This document shows positions 1-13,100 of a stretch of 64,000 bases of DNA, in pieces. A program made the translations under genes and the position numbers. How positions within the stretch are numbered: the first letter of the stretch is position 1; each line of letters begins with the position of its first letter. The stretch is from Pseudorasbora parva (Eukaryota > Chordata > Actinopteri > Cypriniformes > Gobionidae): the NCBI RefSeq assembly GCF_024679245.1, contig NC_090177.1:39077303-39141302 (forward strand). Reading direction: 5' to 3'. Under the pieces are notes generated by a model. It ran no database searches. It was not told where the DNA came from and was given only the letters and a program-made list of their open reading frames with translations.

Positions 1-60
1 AATAATCTGGCCAACCCTATTTAACTTGAAGCAAACTGTCCAATTTTCACTGACTTTGCA

Positions 61-1046
61 AGATGGCAAGCGACTCTAAGGTGACTGAAACCCTACGACA
101 CCAGGTATCCAGATGAAGGCCAAAGGGATGACCCTTTCAGCTATTGCAAATCTGTACTTTCTAGAATTTTGAAGCTTTACAAAGACACTTATTCATTCAA
201 GTACCCAAAAAGGTACGCAAGACCAATGCACGAGAGGACAGGAAAATGCAGAGATTTCCAATGTGGAATTGGTTCAACACTGCAGCTGGAATTACTCGCC
301 AGTTCAGAGCGGAACACAGTAAGGATCTGTCTCGCCATACAGTGTCTTGTCATTTAAGAGAATTCAGACTGAAAGCTCCTCTGTAGTGACCAAGCCTCTC
401 ATCAGCAGAAAAAATCAAAAGGCTAGACTAACCTTTGCTGAGGAGCATGTTGTGTGAACACAGGAGAACTGGTCCAAAGTTCATTTTAGTGATGAATGTT
501 TCTTTTATTTGTGTCTGATGGGAAACATTATGTTCGGCATCAAACTGGGGAAAGACTGAACCCATAGTGCCCAAAGAAGTCAGTGAAAGCCAAGGTGAAG
601 GAGGAAGTGGCATGGTTTTGGGGATGTCTGCAGCAGGAGTTGGGCCTATAATACAGCTACATGGCAGAACCTCAGAACCTGTTTATCAGAACCTCCTTCT
701 GCAACATGCAAATTCTCACTGCAAATCTTCACTGTGAATCTCTTGCGAAAAATTGCCCGCAAATTAGCCCGTCTCCCAATCAGCCTTAAATTTTTATGCA
801 AGACAATGCCCCCTATCACACTGCAAAACAAGTAAAGCAGTTCCTTGAAAGTAAGAACATTGAAATAATGAAATAGCCAGCCCAGAGTCTGATCTAAATC
901 CCATTGAAAATCTGTGTAAAATCATTGGCGACAAAGTTATGGCTGAAAGAAGAAGAGTGGACCGATCACAGCGGAGCAGTGTGAGTATCTAGTGATGTCT
1001 TGTGGCCACAGATGTGCTGAGCACATTTAAAGCAAGGCCTCTATAA
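61..1046 (+). pseudogene. Decayed Tc1/mariner transposase
   Basis: Conceptual translation in shifting frames recovers Tc1-type transposase blocks in the correct order. There is an N-terminal start near 63, then a block with NAREDRK and WNWFNTAAGITRQFRAEHSK (about 215-325), then KLNxK/SVKAKVKEE (about 555-610). A catalytic-domain block reads as QDNAPYHTAKQVKQFLESKN (about 800-860), followed by C-terminal EEWT and MSCGHRCAE (about 950-1020). Frameshifts and stops occur throughout, so it is dead. The sequence downstream (1095-1310) holds two copies of a TTCTCTAATTTTGATC motif that may be terminal sequence. It lies 3' of lad1. Confidence 0.8.
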
Positions 1047-1328
1047 TTCCTACTAATTTTTGACTGCTTTAAGCATCACATTTTTTTTTGTGCTGCATTG
1101 GTTATTGTTCTCTAATTTTGATCACGGCATTTTTGACAAAATAAAGGTTTTTGTTGAAGTACCTTGGTGTTTTGTAAAACATGCTATCAGAACAATAGTA
1201 TACCCACAGCTAATCATCCTTCAAACTTCAAGCAATAAATGTCAACAAAATTTCTAAAAAAAAAAATATGTTTGTAAACTGTTCTCTAATTTTGATCTCC
1301 ACTGTATATATATACACTGTATATATTA

Positions 1329-1340
1329 ACATGCGTTTAA

Positions 1341-1410
<70 letters not shown>

Positions 1411-1422
1411 TTAAACGCGTGT
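1329..1422. repeat. 94-bp AT-core palindrome
   Basis: The arms ACATGCGTTTAACC and GGTTAAACGCGTGT flank an uninterrupted (AT)n tract. The whole 94 bp is self-complementary about 1375/1376 with one mismatched pair (T1332 against G1419). It could extrude as a cruciform. The flanking 1423-1674 is AT-rich with no recognisable feature. Confidence 0.9.
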
Positions 1423-1674
1423 AAAAAGCCTTTTCATGCATTTTTTTTTTTAATGAGTTCATATCATAAAAATGTTTCCTTTGAATTTATCCCTCAGCAG
1501 TCTGTGGTAAAACAGCTGTGAAAAGTACTCAAGATAGAAAATCTTATATATAAGAATATATAAAATTTTGTAACAAATTCAGTCAGATTCTCCCATGTCT
1601 GCATCATTTATATTCATAATTGAATTGCCAATATCTCTTCTAGCATATCATAACAGAAAACATGAAACAACATA

Positions 1675-2547
1675 ACCACTGGTATAAAACTTTTATTCAT
1701 CTACAAGATAACCCTTCTGGGCAGAAAAGATAATTACATGACAGATCTTTTAGTTTTTCCTGAAGAAAAAAGAAAGGGAAATGTAGGCTATGGTTGGGTT
1801 GGAATGGATCGAAGTCAGTAAGCAAAGGGCTTGATAGGACACATTTACTTTCAGTCATTAAATTACATTTCCTTATTGAAGTCTCCGGCAAGTTGAAACA
1901 ACAGCAGCGCCAGCATAGGTCAGCTTCAGCGTATGATTTTCCAGCTTCATCAAACATGAATCATCAGGCTCATTTCAGGTTCATTGGAACAGACATTCAT
2001 GATATTACAGTTGTGCCTTGGACAGGTATGGCTGAGTTCAGGGGACAGAGATTATGCCTTTCTCATAATAATTTATTGATAGTGCATGCATTAAGTTACA
2101 AGGGCGTGGCGTGTCTGGCACCAACACAAATTGGCAGTGTGGTCATATTCCTGCTGAGAAATAGAGCCTGTGATGTTCATTTTCTGTTTTATCTATGTAG
2201 ACACTGTAATACAGTCTAAATTACATTCCACAATCCGTCAGGATACACATTATCAACAATACAACTAATTATGTAAGCCTTGAATTTACCCAAATAAAGT
2301 AAATCAGTACTATAAGTGCTGAGGAATTAACCAACATAAAGCAGAAGAAAAAGCAGTTTAGAGACAATCCTTGGTTCTGACTGTCTGAAAGAGTCCACCA
2401 TGCTTCCTCCGAAAACTTCAGAATCTGCGGAAACAAATGATCAAATGAATCTCATGAAACCTGCAATGCAGAAAAAAATCTGATGATCACAATCCTTCTA
2501 CATGACTATTTAGAGACAAACAATCCCCTCACGTTGCCTTGAGAATA
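1675..2547 (-). other. lad1: lad1 3' UTR (inferred)
   Basis: This stretch runs from the lad1 stop codon to just past the AATAAA at 1692-1697. Open frames on both strands here (for example 1794-2219 plus) resemble no protein I know. An acceptor-like TTTCCGCAG near 2430 and a donor-like GTGATA spanning the stop (2553-2548) would allow an alternative last exon. That splice ends after two residues, so I keep the simple model. Confidence 0.45.
1692..1697 (-). promoter_or_regulatory. lad1: lad1 poly(A) signal AATAAA
   Basis: TTTATT on the plus strand is AATAAA on the lad1 strand, about 850 bp past the stop codon. It is the first canonical signal that gives a plausible transcript end near 1675. The end is inferred, not observed. 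Confidence 0.5.
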
Positions 2548-2619
2548 TCACTTGTGGTCCTGGTCTGCTCCTCGTTCAAACAAACTTTTCTTAATGGAGA
2601 TGTTGACATGTCTCAGATC
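2548..2619 (-). CDS. lad1: lad1 exon 13 (terminal coding)
   Basis: 72 bp, acceptor TTCTCAG|G, ending in TGA. It encodes DLRHVNISIKKSLFERGADQ and DHK, the conserved ladinin C-terminal block. Confidence 0.88.
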   Translation of the reverse strand, partial: DLRHVNISIKKSLFERGADQDHK

Positions 2620-5600
2620 CTGAGAACAAATGATAAAAAGATCAAGATATTTTATTAGTGAGTTATGAAACCAGCTGTAGTGTAGAAGTTTCGTATTCCA
2701 TATTTTAAGTGTGTAATTTATTCAGTCAAGACAATTATTGGCAGTCATTATTGAAATATCAATGTGACAGAACAGAAATCTGAAATCTTGAGTCACCTCA
2801 AAATAAAAATGATATTTTGTATAAAACTTGGTATTCCAGTGCTATTTTCACAACTAATGAGCAAACAGATAAACAGTAAATAATTGCTACAATTTATAAA
2901 GTTCCTAAAAGTAAGCTTATTTTTGTTTATAGTCAACTATATTTTTCACAAAGACAGCAAAGAAAACGCCAGGAAATACTGAATGCAGCATGTTCTTCAT
3001 CTGAACTTGCTGTTTACAATAGATAGTTTGGCACGATGAAAAAGGCTGTTTGAGGACATGTGGAGGCATAACAATGTGCCATAAATAATGGCACACACTC
3101 ATTTCATTGGTGTAAATTACTCCACATTCGTAAGTTGCATGACACATCTTTGTGTGGTGACTAATAAGGTCAAATGAGTGAATGAAATTGGCTCAGTGCA
3201 AAGTGTAATACTGCCACCAAGCCAAATCCTGGAGAAGAACAGTGTTCACTTCAGTGATCTAGTGTAGAAGAGGAAGAAAATTTAAAATAATGAAAACGTT
3301 CACAACTTTTTCATGATTCCTGTTTTGTCTTCAGAACTGCCTTATTTTGTCAGGCACAGATTCAACAAGGTTCTGGACACTTTTCTCAGAATTTTAGATC
3401 CATATTATCATAATATCATCACACAGTTGCTGCAGATTTATTGCTGCTCATCCATGATGTGAATCTCCCGTCCCATCACATCCCAAAGCTGCTATGTTGG
3501 ATATGCTGCATATGTTATGTTGGAGTTCTTGTTGGATTGAGATCCGGTGACGGTGGAGGTCATTTGAGTTTAGTGAACTCACTGTCATGTTTAAGAAACC
3601 AGTTTGAGTTGATTTGAGCTTTGTGACACGATGTGTTATCCTGCGGGAAGTATCCATCAGAAGATGATACACTGGTCATAAAGGGATACAATAAAGGGCA
3701 AGAATACTGAGGCATTTAAACCATGCTCAATTGGTACTAAGAGGCCCAAAGTAAACTTTACTTGTTTTAAAAAGTTCCTTAGTTACTTATTGGGTCCACT
3801 GGGGACATTTTAGTCACTACTTTGTTGATTTCTTAATACCTATTAAAGTCCAAGAAAATTAAGTTGATCACAGTTTGTTTATTAATCTTGAATGTTACAA
3901 TAATCAAAATAAACGGTCCCACATTATATTAGGTGGTCTTAACTGTGTACTAACATTTAAATTAATACTTTGATACAATGCACTTTTTGTGTACATATAT
4001 TTTTTAAATTGTACTTATATTTTTTTAAAACAACTGCATGTAATTACATCTGTAATTCATTTCTGTAGTTAACTTTAATTACACTGTTGATCCTTAACCA
4101 CTACCCTTAAACTTACCCACACCACCACACCTGTCCCTAACTTTACCCTTAAACTTACACACACCACCACACCTGTCCCTAACTTTACCCTTAAACTGAC
4201 CCACACCACCACACCTGTCTCTAACTTTACCCTTAAACTGACCCACACCACCACACCTGTCCCTAACTTTACCCTTAAACTGACCCACACCACCACACCT
4301 GTCCCTAACTTTACCCTTAAACTGACCCACACCACCACACCTGTCCCTAACTTTACCCTTAAACTGACCCACACCACCACACCTGTCCCTAACTTTACCC
4401 TTAAACTGACCCACACCACCACACCTGACCCTAACTTTACCCTTAAACTTACCCACACCACCACACCTGACCCTAACTTTACCCTTAAACTTACCCACAC
4501 CAGCACACCTGTCCCTAACTTTACCCTTAAACTGACCCACACCACCACACCTGACCCTAACTTTACCCTTAAACTGACCCACACCACCACACCTGTCACT
4601 AACTTTACCCTTTAACTTACCCACACCACCACACCTGACCCTAACTTTACCCTTAAACTGACCCACACCAGCACACCTGTCCCTAACTTTACCCTTAAAC
4701 TGACCCACACCACCACACCTGACCCTAACTTTACCCTTAAACTTACCCACACCACCACACCTGACCCTAACTTTACCCTTAAACTTACCCACACCACCAC
4801 ACCTGACCCTAACTTTACCCTTAAACTGACCCACACCAGCACACCTGTCCCTAACTTTACCCTTAAACTGACCCACACCACCACACCTGACCCTAACTTT
4901 ACCCTTAAACTGACCCACACCACCACACCTGTCCCTAACTTTACCCTTAAACTTACCCACACCACCACACCTGTCCCTAACTTTACCCTTAAACTTACCC
5001 ACACCACCACACCTGACCCTAACTTTACCCTTAAACTTACCCACACCACCACACCTGTCCCTAACGTCACCTCAATATGTGCAAAAGTGTTTGGCAATTG
5101 AATATGAACACAATAAGTACATTGTAATTATTTGGATTTAAGTACTTAGTAGTTGAGGCTACCTAATATAAAATGGGACCGAATAAACTGATGTAGCTTC
5201 ACGTTATAAATAAAGCAGTACTGTAAATTATAAGAGCACCAAAAAAAAAAAAAAAGAAAACTAACAAAGGAAAACTGTGCTCCCAGGTTTAAAATTCTTT
5301 AAACACCTGTGACTTTATCCTACGGTTCGTCCTGTAGAGGGCGCATACAGACTCAGAAAACATACAAGTAAAAAGGGAAACACAAGACAATATGGCAAAG
5401 CCTATAAATGGCTCTTACAGGGCCCAAATATATGTATTTAAATAATCTGTCACATACCGAAGGGCTTTGAGATGATGACACAGTAAATGTTTTCTTCTGA
5501 ACCCAGCGATTAATCCGATCAGAGATCCCTGAAGAAAAACTGCGAAATTCCTAAAACAAAGTAATTGATATGACCAAATTAATGAATGATCAATAAGATG

Positions 5601-8600
5601 AGCTTAAATACGTTTCTAAAAAAAAAATTAAACACATTTTTTTCTGACACTGAAATGGTCATCACCTGTTTGGAGAACACATTGCTTTTCTCTGATGCCT
5701 CCTGTTCTTTCTCAAACAGCTCCCTCTTCCTTGACACCTCATCTACTAAAAACACAGTCTTAGGAACTGTTGGGGGTTTGGATATTTCCCATTTCTGAAA
5801 GTAGGAGAGAGCAACAAAATCAATTCCTTAAGTGTGATTTCTTAGTCTTGCATTCATCAGTATCTGGCACTGCTCACAAAAGGGCCTGAAACTCTTTCAG
5901 CAACTGGTCAATGAAATGAGGTGCTTAACATTTTATTATACATTTGTTTCCAATGTAAAATTATATCAGCTCCTTTTCACATGTCTTTATTAAATGCAAT
6001 CTTATTAGCAACATGTCTACAGTTAAAATACAGTTTAAAAAGGGATTTTTAGGAAAAAATATTAAAAATAAATAGATTAAATCTATCAAACAAAACAAAA
6101 TTAAGACCTTTGATGAGTTTATAATAGCAACTTTTCATACTAAGTTATCATCCCAATTCGTCGGTTCAGTTCTGACGTATGTCTCCGTTCCCTTCTTCAG
6201 GGAACGAGGGTTAACCGAAACATTCTCATCATAACAAAAAAACATTTGTACAATTTGCACTCTCTAAAACATGTCTGTAATCTGTAATTTCGGGTGAAGC
6301 TGTGATGAGATTCAGACCTGGGAGGCTTGAGCCAGTCGTTCCATTTTCTCCTGAATGGTGCGGGATGATAATCTTTGTCGGGAGCTTTTGAAACATCAGA
6401 CAGCAGTTAATTCAACACACCGTCATTTTACTGCTGCTAAAACAGACTAATAGCTCACTATGAATGTAAATAGTACAGACGACGCACTCACTTTCTCTGA
6501 AACGGGGTCTGCTGTTCCTCCTCTCTGCTGGAGCTCTGTGGGCCAGAACAACCAGAATTGGCTTGTGAGTTCATCAATTTGGGATTGAGTCTGGACTGAA
6601 GGGGTGTTTGTGTGACTGTAGGTCTACAGTAAATTTGTCCTTGATAACTTTACCTTATCGGATTCTGAGGTCTTCGCTGCTATCCGCACACTGGCGCTGA
6701 GGATCAGATTGGATGTTAATAGAAGGAAAGTCAGTCCAGATTTTTGTCACTCATGAGTCATGACTGTAGAAGCTTAATAATGTACTTACATCTTAAAATA
6801 TAAAATCGATATAATATAATGTCATTATGGGAAAAATTTTTCACAAATTATAAAACTTTTTAATAAACATTTAATTTTTTACATTGGTTAATACATTATC
6901 TGTAACAATGACAACACGTTAACCAACATTAATAAATGACGTAAAACAAGCTTTACTTCATAGTGTCTAGTCAGCATGAAATAATGTTTTAAAAAGCTAC
7001 CATATTCAGAAAGTAATCATATTTTCTGAAGGTCATTACCAGTGTATAAAATGCAGATGTAAATTATTAAAGATGTAATGGTTTAAGTGAGCACAGCATA
7101 GTGCTATTTTTTTAAGCAGGTTAAGCACTGTAAATGTCAGCTGATTGCATTTAATCCTTGTTTTAATGCATGAATTATCAGTAAATCACAGTATGTACAT
7201 TTATATAATGAGTAAGCATGTTCAGCAAATATAAACCGATACTTGTGAAGTTAAACATGCAGCATGTGTATTTCATTCAAAACCTACCATTGTGATGAAA
7301 ATTAAGCTTTTTTAGCAACATTTGTATATTTATATATTTGTTTGGTCAAAGTAAATCTTCTCACCGTTAAATTACCTAGTTTGTTGCATATGCATGTCTC
7401 TCAAACACGATAAAAGACTAGCACCCGGCACAATGCGACGCAAGTGTTTTTTGCTAGTTTCAGCCCGACTCAGTTTTCGTTGTCACGTCCAGCTCCATGT
7501 TGTTTAAACAGCAAATGAACTCAAGCCCATCTGTTCACCCAAGTGTGTGCTGGTCTGAAAACGTTGGTCTGTTGATGCACTGCAATTTTGAAGAACTGAA
7601 ATCGACTGCGCCATTGACCAACAAAAACCTGGTCTAAAGTCATTTGTTATTTAAAGTGCATGTTAGTAATATGCGCCTACAGGCGAGTACACAACGCTTG
7701 TACACACAGGGACGCGCAGAATCACACAAACATTTTTAAATATTAAAAATAAAAGGATTCCTCTCTGGAGAAGCGATCAGTCTCACAAATCCTGCCATGT
7801 AAATAGCAAGTCTGGCATGGTGCAAGCACAACTGGCTTTTAAAGGGAATGGGAGATGGGAGAAGAGACTAGTACAACTGCTTTGGACCATGCATCTGGTG
7901 CGCCGATCGTTTTTTCAGCCATTAAACTAGCAAAAGTGGATTTGAGCACTTAGACACCTGCGCCATGCGCTAAAATAGGGCCCTAGGTGTTTCCACATTT
8001 TTGACAGGCACTGCACATTTTAATACATTTTCATTTTGCAATTAAGGCCCCGTCCACACGAAGCCAGCGTTTTCCCAATCCAATCTTTTTTTTTAACTCG
8101 TTTCAAGAAATATCTGCGTCCACACGAGATTACCGAAACTGACTAAAAACCATGTAGTTTGCATGCCAGACCAGTGTGTGGCGCTGTAATTCTGCCACAG
8201 CAATACACTAAAAACGGAGAAGAAGAGTTGTGGCTAGCAGGGGTATAGCAGTGGTCGGAGGTGAGGCAAAATATCACAATAAAAAAGATAATCATTTTCA
8301 GATTTACCCACTTTGGGACCCCGTTCCTGAAAATATTGGATTCATGTTTCTAAATCGCCGGATCGGTGTGGATGAAACGCTGATACGGTACAAAATGTAT
8401 ACGTATACAGCTAAACGCGTCTCCGTGTGGACGGGGCCTAAGTGTCAGAAAACAATACATTCAGTTCACACTCAACTATATTCTTATAAGAACTTTTTTT
8501 CATGGTACAATTTTAAAAAATTGTAGCATTCCCTTGTAAAAGTCAAATCTAGCAAAAGATAAATAATATACTTTAAAAAGTAACACAAGTAAAATATAAG

Positions 8601-9375
8601 TGCAAAATAAATGTAACATTTTTGGACACATAATTGCCTCTAAGTTGCAATTAAATAAAAATGTATTATATTTTCAATGTATATCATCAATCAATCAACT
8701 TTATTTTTTTTATATAGCGCTTTTACAATCACGATTGTGTCAAAGCAGCTTCACAGTGTCAAACAGGATAATATTGCGACAAAATTAGATTTGGCTGTAC
8801 AGTCGTTCTGGAGAAAACAGTGATGTTATCCGCTTATTTTAATTTATCATATAGCGACAATGTTGGCAGATCAGTATTATAGTTTATAGAATTAAATAAA
8901 ACCTAATTCATACATTTTATTTGTATAATAAGTTGAATAACTTTAATCATATTTTTATTGTCCCCAACTGAGCAAGCCAAGCCAAAGGCGACAGTGGCAA
9001 GGAACCAAAACTCCATCAGGGCGTGATGGAGAAAAATAAACCTTGGGAGAAACCAGACTCAGTCGGGGTGCCAGTTCTCCTCTGGCCTATTAACACACCG
9101 TGTAAGATTATTATTCTGGCAACCTTACAGGTCAGAAATCATATTAGATTGGAATATTCAAAATTTCAGGGTATCACGGAAGAGACGGGTTTATTTAGGA
9201 TGGGGCGTCGATTACACGAGTATGAATACATGAAAGATCGGAATTATTGCGCCGAAGACGGGTTACATCATTACTAAATTACATCATTATATTATAGAAT
9301 TCATTATTCTGTCGTTTTTGAAATATGCTTAAAGTTACTGCCAAATGTACTGATAAGCACTTATGGTAACACACA

Positions 9376-9473
<98 letters not shown>

Positions 9474-10040
9474 CATATATATGACAGCATTCCAAATGTG
9501 TTACAGATTTATTTATATACATGACAAGTTTCAATATAAATTATATATATAATTTAGATTGAAACTTGTCATGTATATAAATAAATCTGTAACACATTTG
9601 TAATACTGAAGTTTCAGTTTACTACATTTAAAATATATTAACTTTAAATGTAATATCAAATAACACACTACAGTTAAAATTATAATCAAGTACTTTACAT
9701 GTGCTTTAGTATGTTAGTCACCACCAAAATAAGTGCACTTTAAAGCAAAAGATTATTAATTCAAAAGAAATTATAAAATTATTATAAATATAATAATATA
9801 ATTTAAATATAATATAATAATTCAAATTATAAAGTTCTTAAAATAAAACTTTTTGATTACTGTACATTTGCAGTTTATTTAAGTATGTTAAGAAACAGTA
9901 ATGAGTGGCCTTTAATATCATTAATATTACAGTGTATTATCAGCACGTTTAGTAAGTAAGGTTTGAGATTCACTTGCTGTGCAGTGCGCACAAAAGTGCA
10001 AGGGAAATACTTAAAACATTTAGTTAAAGTATCATGCGCA

Positions 10041-10128
<88 letters not shown>

Positions 10129-13100
10129 TGTGTTGATCACAGTACCTTCTCTGTAACGGCATGTTTCCTTCCTCCTTCTTCTTCATCATCTGAAACAGAT
10201 TATGGCAGTGAGGCACGAAGCTGTACTGTCTTGTCTGCTCTGTGTTCAGTTAGTCAAATATTTAACAAATGAGTCCTCCCTCCCAGCACATGGCATAAAT
10301 AATGAAAAGCAGGTTTATGAAGGCCCTCGCTGTATTTAACTATATGGCATAGCACTCAAAGGTTATTATTGACACAAGAACATTTGACAGGCTTGCTGCA
10401 CTGTCCATATGCAATTCAAATGTTGACACTTTATGTAATATCTAATCTTACTTAATTATCTCTGATGTATTTATATAGCAAAATGAGAGCTTTACCCTGA
10501 AGGACACCGTTCTGGAGCTCTGCCGTGTGAACGCAGGCTTCGCAGCTGGTTCGAAACTGCTCGGTGACCCATTTTCATGTCTCTGTGTGCACATATGCAA
10601 ACAAAATAAACCAGTAAGATATTGCATAATGTTTTACAGAAATATAGTCAATAATAAATTATAAATAACCCCTTTTTAGATCTCTAGACGTGACCCAAAT
10701 TATTCTGGAGTTAATTCAGTTGTACAGAATGGAAGTAAGGAGACAAGAGAAAGGAGAAATGCAGTGCCCTTATGAAAAATAAGTACATTTAAACATTTTA
10801 GCATTACTTTAATTACATTACTGTAATTCCATGCTATTTACAATTAAATACAAATACATATTATAATATTATAATATATTATATATCAAATGCAATTAGT
10901 TGAACTTAAGATGTCTGCACTTCTTCTTAATTTTGTTTTATTGTTGGAAATGTGTGTGTTGCGATTATTGTAGAGTTTATTTCTATTTTCGTTTGTTTGT
11001 TTTTATTTTGTTAATTGTGTGCTGCTACCTTGGCCAGGGCTCGCTTGTAAATGAGATATCTATCTCAATGTGATTTTCTTCCCTGGTTAAATAAAGGTAT
11101 AATAATAACTTAAGAGTGCTTTTATGACCCACTTAAGCACATTTTAGTCTTTACATGAAATTCTGGTTACAATTTATTTTAAGTGTCTTTATCACACTGT
11201 AATTATGCATTTAAGCACCGAGTAATATTAAGTAACTACATGTACTTACTATAGGGTTAAGGTTCGGTTTAGGGTTAGTTGCGTGTACTTATGCATAATT
11301 TATAGTTATTACTATAGTAGCTAGCTACATGTAACAATGACACTAAAATAAAGTGTTACAGAAATGTCATAATTACTTCTATTGTATTATATTGTTCTTC
11401 TAAATATACATGCATGCCATATTTAAATATATTTGTTATTACACTTTTATGCAATAAAGTTGCAATGTATAGCATTTAAAACACATTTACTTTAAATGTA
11501 ATATTGAATAATGCACTATATATATTTGTATAAATACTAAATTAAGTACTTTACATGTGCTTTAGGATGCTAGTTAACGCATCAAAATAAGTGTACATCT
11601 TTAAAGCAGGAAAAATATATAAAAAATTGTTCGATCACTACATGTACATACTAGAATAATAACAGTAAATGATGCATAACTACAAGTAACTAACCCGAAC
11701 CCTAACTGTAACTCTATAGTAAGTACATGTAGTTAATTAATATTACTCAATACTTAAGTACGTATAATGTAAATATGTCACTTTAAAATAGTGTAACCAA
11801 CTTTGTATGACATTATTAGAAAGTGCACTTTTACGTGAATTCTCTTTAAATGCACTTAAGTTGCCTTTTATTTGATTAATATTATATTATTTGCAAGTGC
11901 ACTTGTTTTTCACAAGGGTGAGTATGTTGCCTCCTTGATCCCCTTGATAATTGATCATATCTGTGAAAATCTTCTGCATCTGTAGGCCACCGGTGCAGTA
12001 TAACTATTTCAGGGAATGTAATAGCATCAGCGTTCCTCTAGAGGGAGCCCTAATATTATTCTACTTCAGATGTACTTTGCTAATACTACACTGTTCTTTG
12101 AAGCTCCATATAAATGCCATTAGTGTCATGGTATGACTATCATTGTATCATCATAGTACTCTTTCTAGGATAAACTATACTAAACAAAACAATCTGTGGC
12201 TGTCTCACCGCTGTGTCTCCATTCGATGTGGGGCTCATTGAGCCTGAGTGGGTGGGGCTGTGTGGTGACTCCGCCCCTTGACACTGAGGGGGCGGAGACT
12301 TGGGGCTCAGAGGAGAAACCAGTCTGCTGGTTGCTGTGGGGGATGTGGGACTCTTATCAAAGGAGATGGAGAGAGAGCTGATCAAAGGGAACAACAGAAT
12401 GATATCATTTTGACAGAGAACCACAAAATTATATAATTTGGGCAGGGCAAAGATTGTGCTTTCATTGTGGCCATCAGCAGAAACACAAACAGATCAATGT
12501 CTTCAGTGACAGAAATGATAAAAGAGCTGGGTTTATATGACCAACCAACACCTCACTCTGATTCAAATATGTATAATAGAAAGGAAAGTACCTCACAAAC
12601 TTTCGGGATGCTTTTGAGGGAGCTTGGGAGTTTGTTGATGTTGAATCTTGGTTCGTGGCTCCATTTTCTCTCTATAAAAGACAAAAAGTAACTGAAAATG
12701 ATGCAATGGCAGAATAATTAAGATTATGTTGATACAGACGGCTAGACAGTATACAGGATTGCTTTGTGTTAAGAATGTGTCAAGATAGAATCCGTTATTA
12801 AGCAGGAAATGATTGTGCAGCATCACATTATTTGCCTCATTTTTGGAGTTTGGTTGGCAGGGGGTTGTTTTTATCTTGACTGTTACATAGCAGGAACCTA
12901 TTTTTGCACTGTTGCAGATGTATCGTTAGATCAATATGATCTTATCTTTTGGTTTGCATCCATTATATTCCACATAAAACAGAAAGAAAATAAATCAATG
13001 AGATGAAGTATCCTTCATTTGTACAGTTGTACAGTTCATTGATTGGATTATGCAAACATGGGCATTATCACAAGGTTGTCTGATATATATAAAGACACTT

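Noticed and set aside
1794..2219. 141-codon plus-strand frame
   Set aside because: It lies opposite the inferred lad1 3' UTR and has no recognisable motif.
4096..5066. Interstitial telomere array
   Set aside because: CCCTAA words occur once per 42-bp unit and never in tandem, so it is a minisatellite with a chance resemblance.
4075..5097. Open frames of 161-316 codons with 14-residue repeats
   Set aside because: They arise because the 42-bp tandem unit is divisible by three. They occur in two overlapping frames, have no start context and lie in a lad1 intron.
9279..10272. Cys/Val and His/Thr open frames
   Set aside because: They are translations of (CA)n and (GT)n microsatellites.
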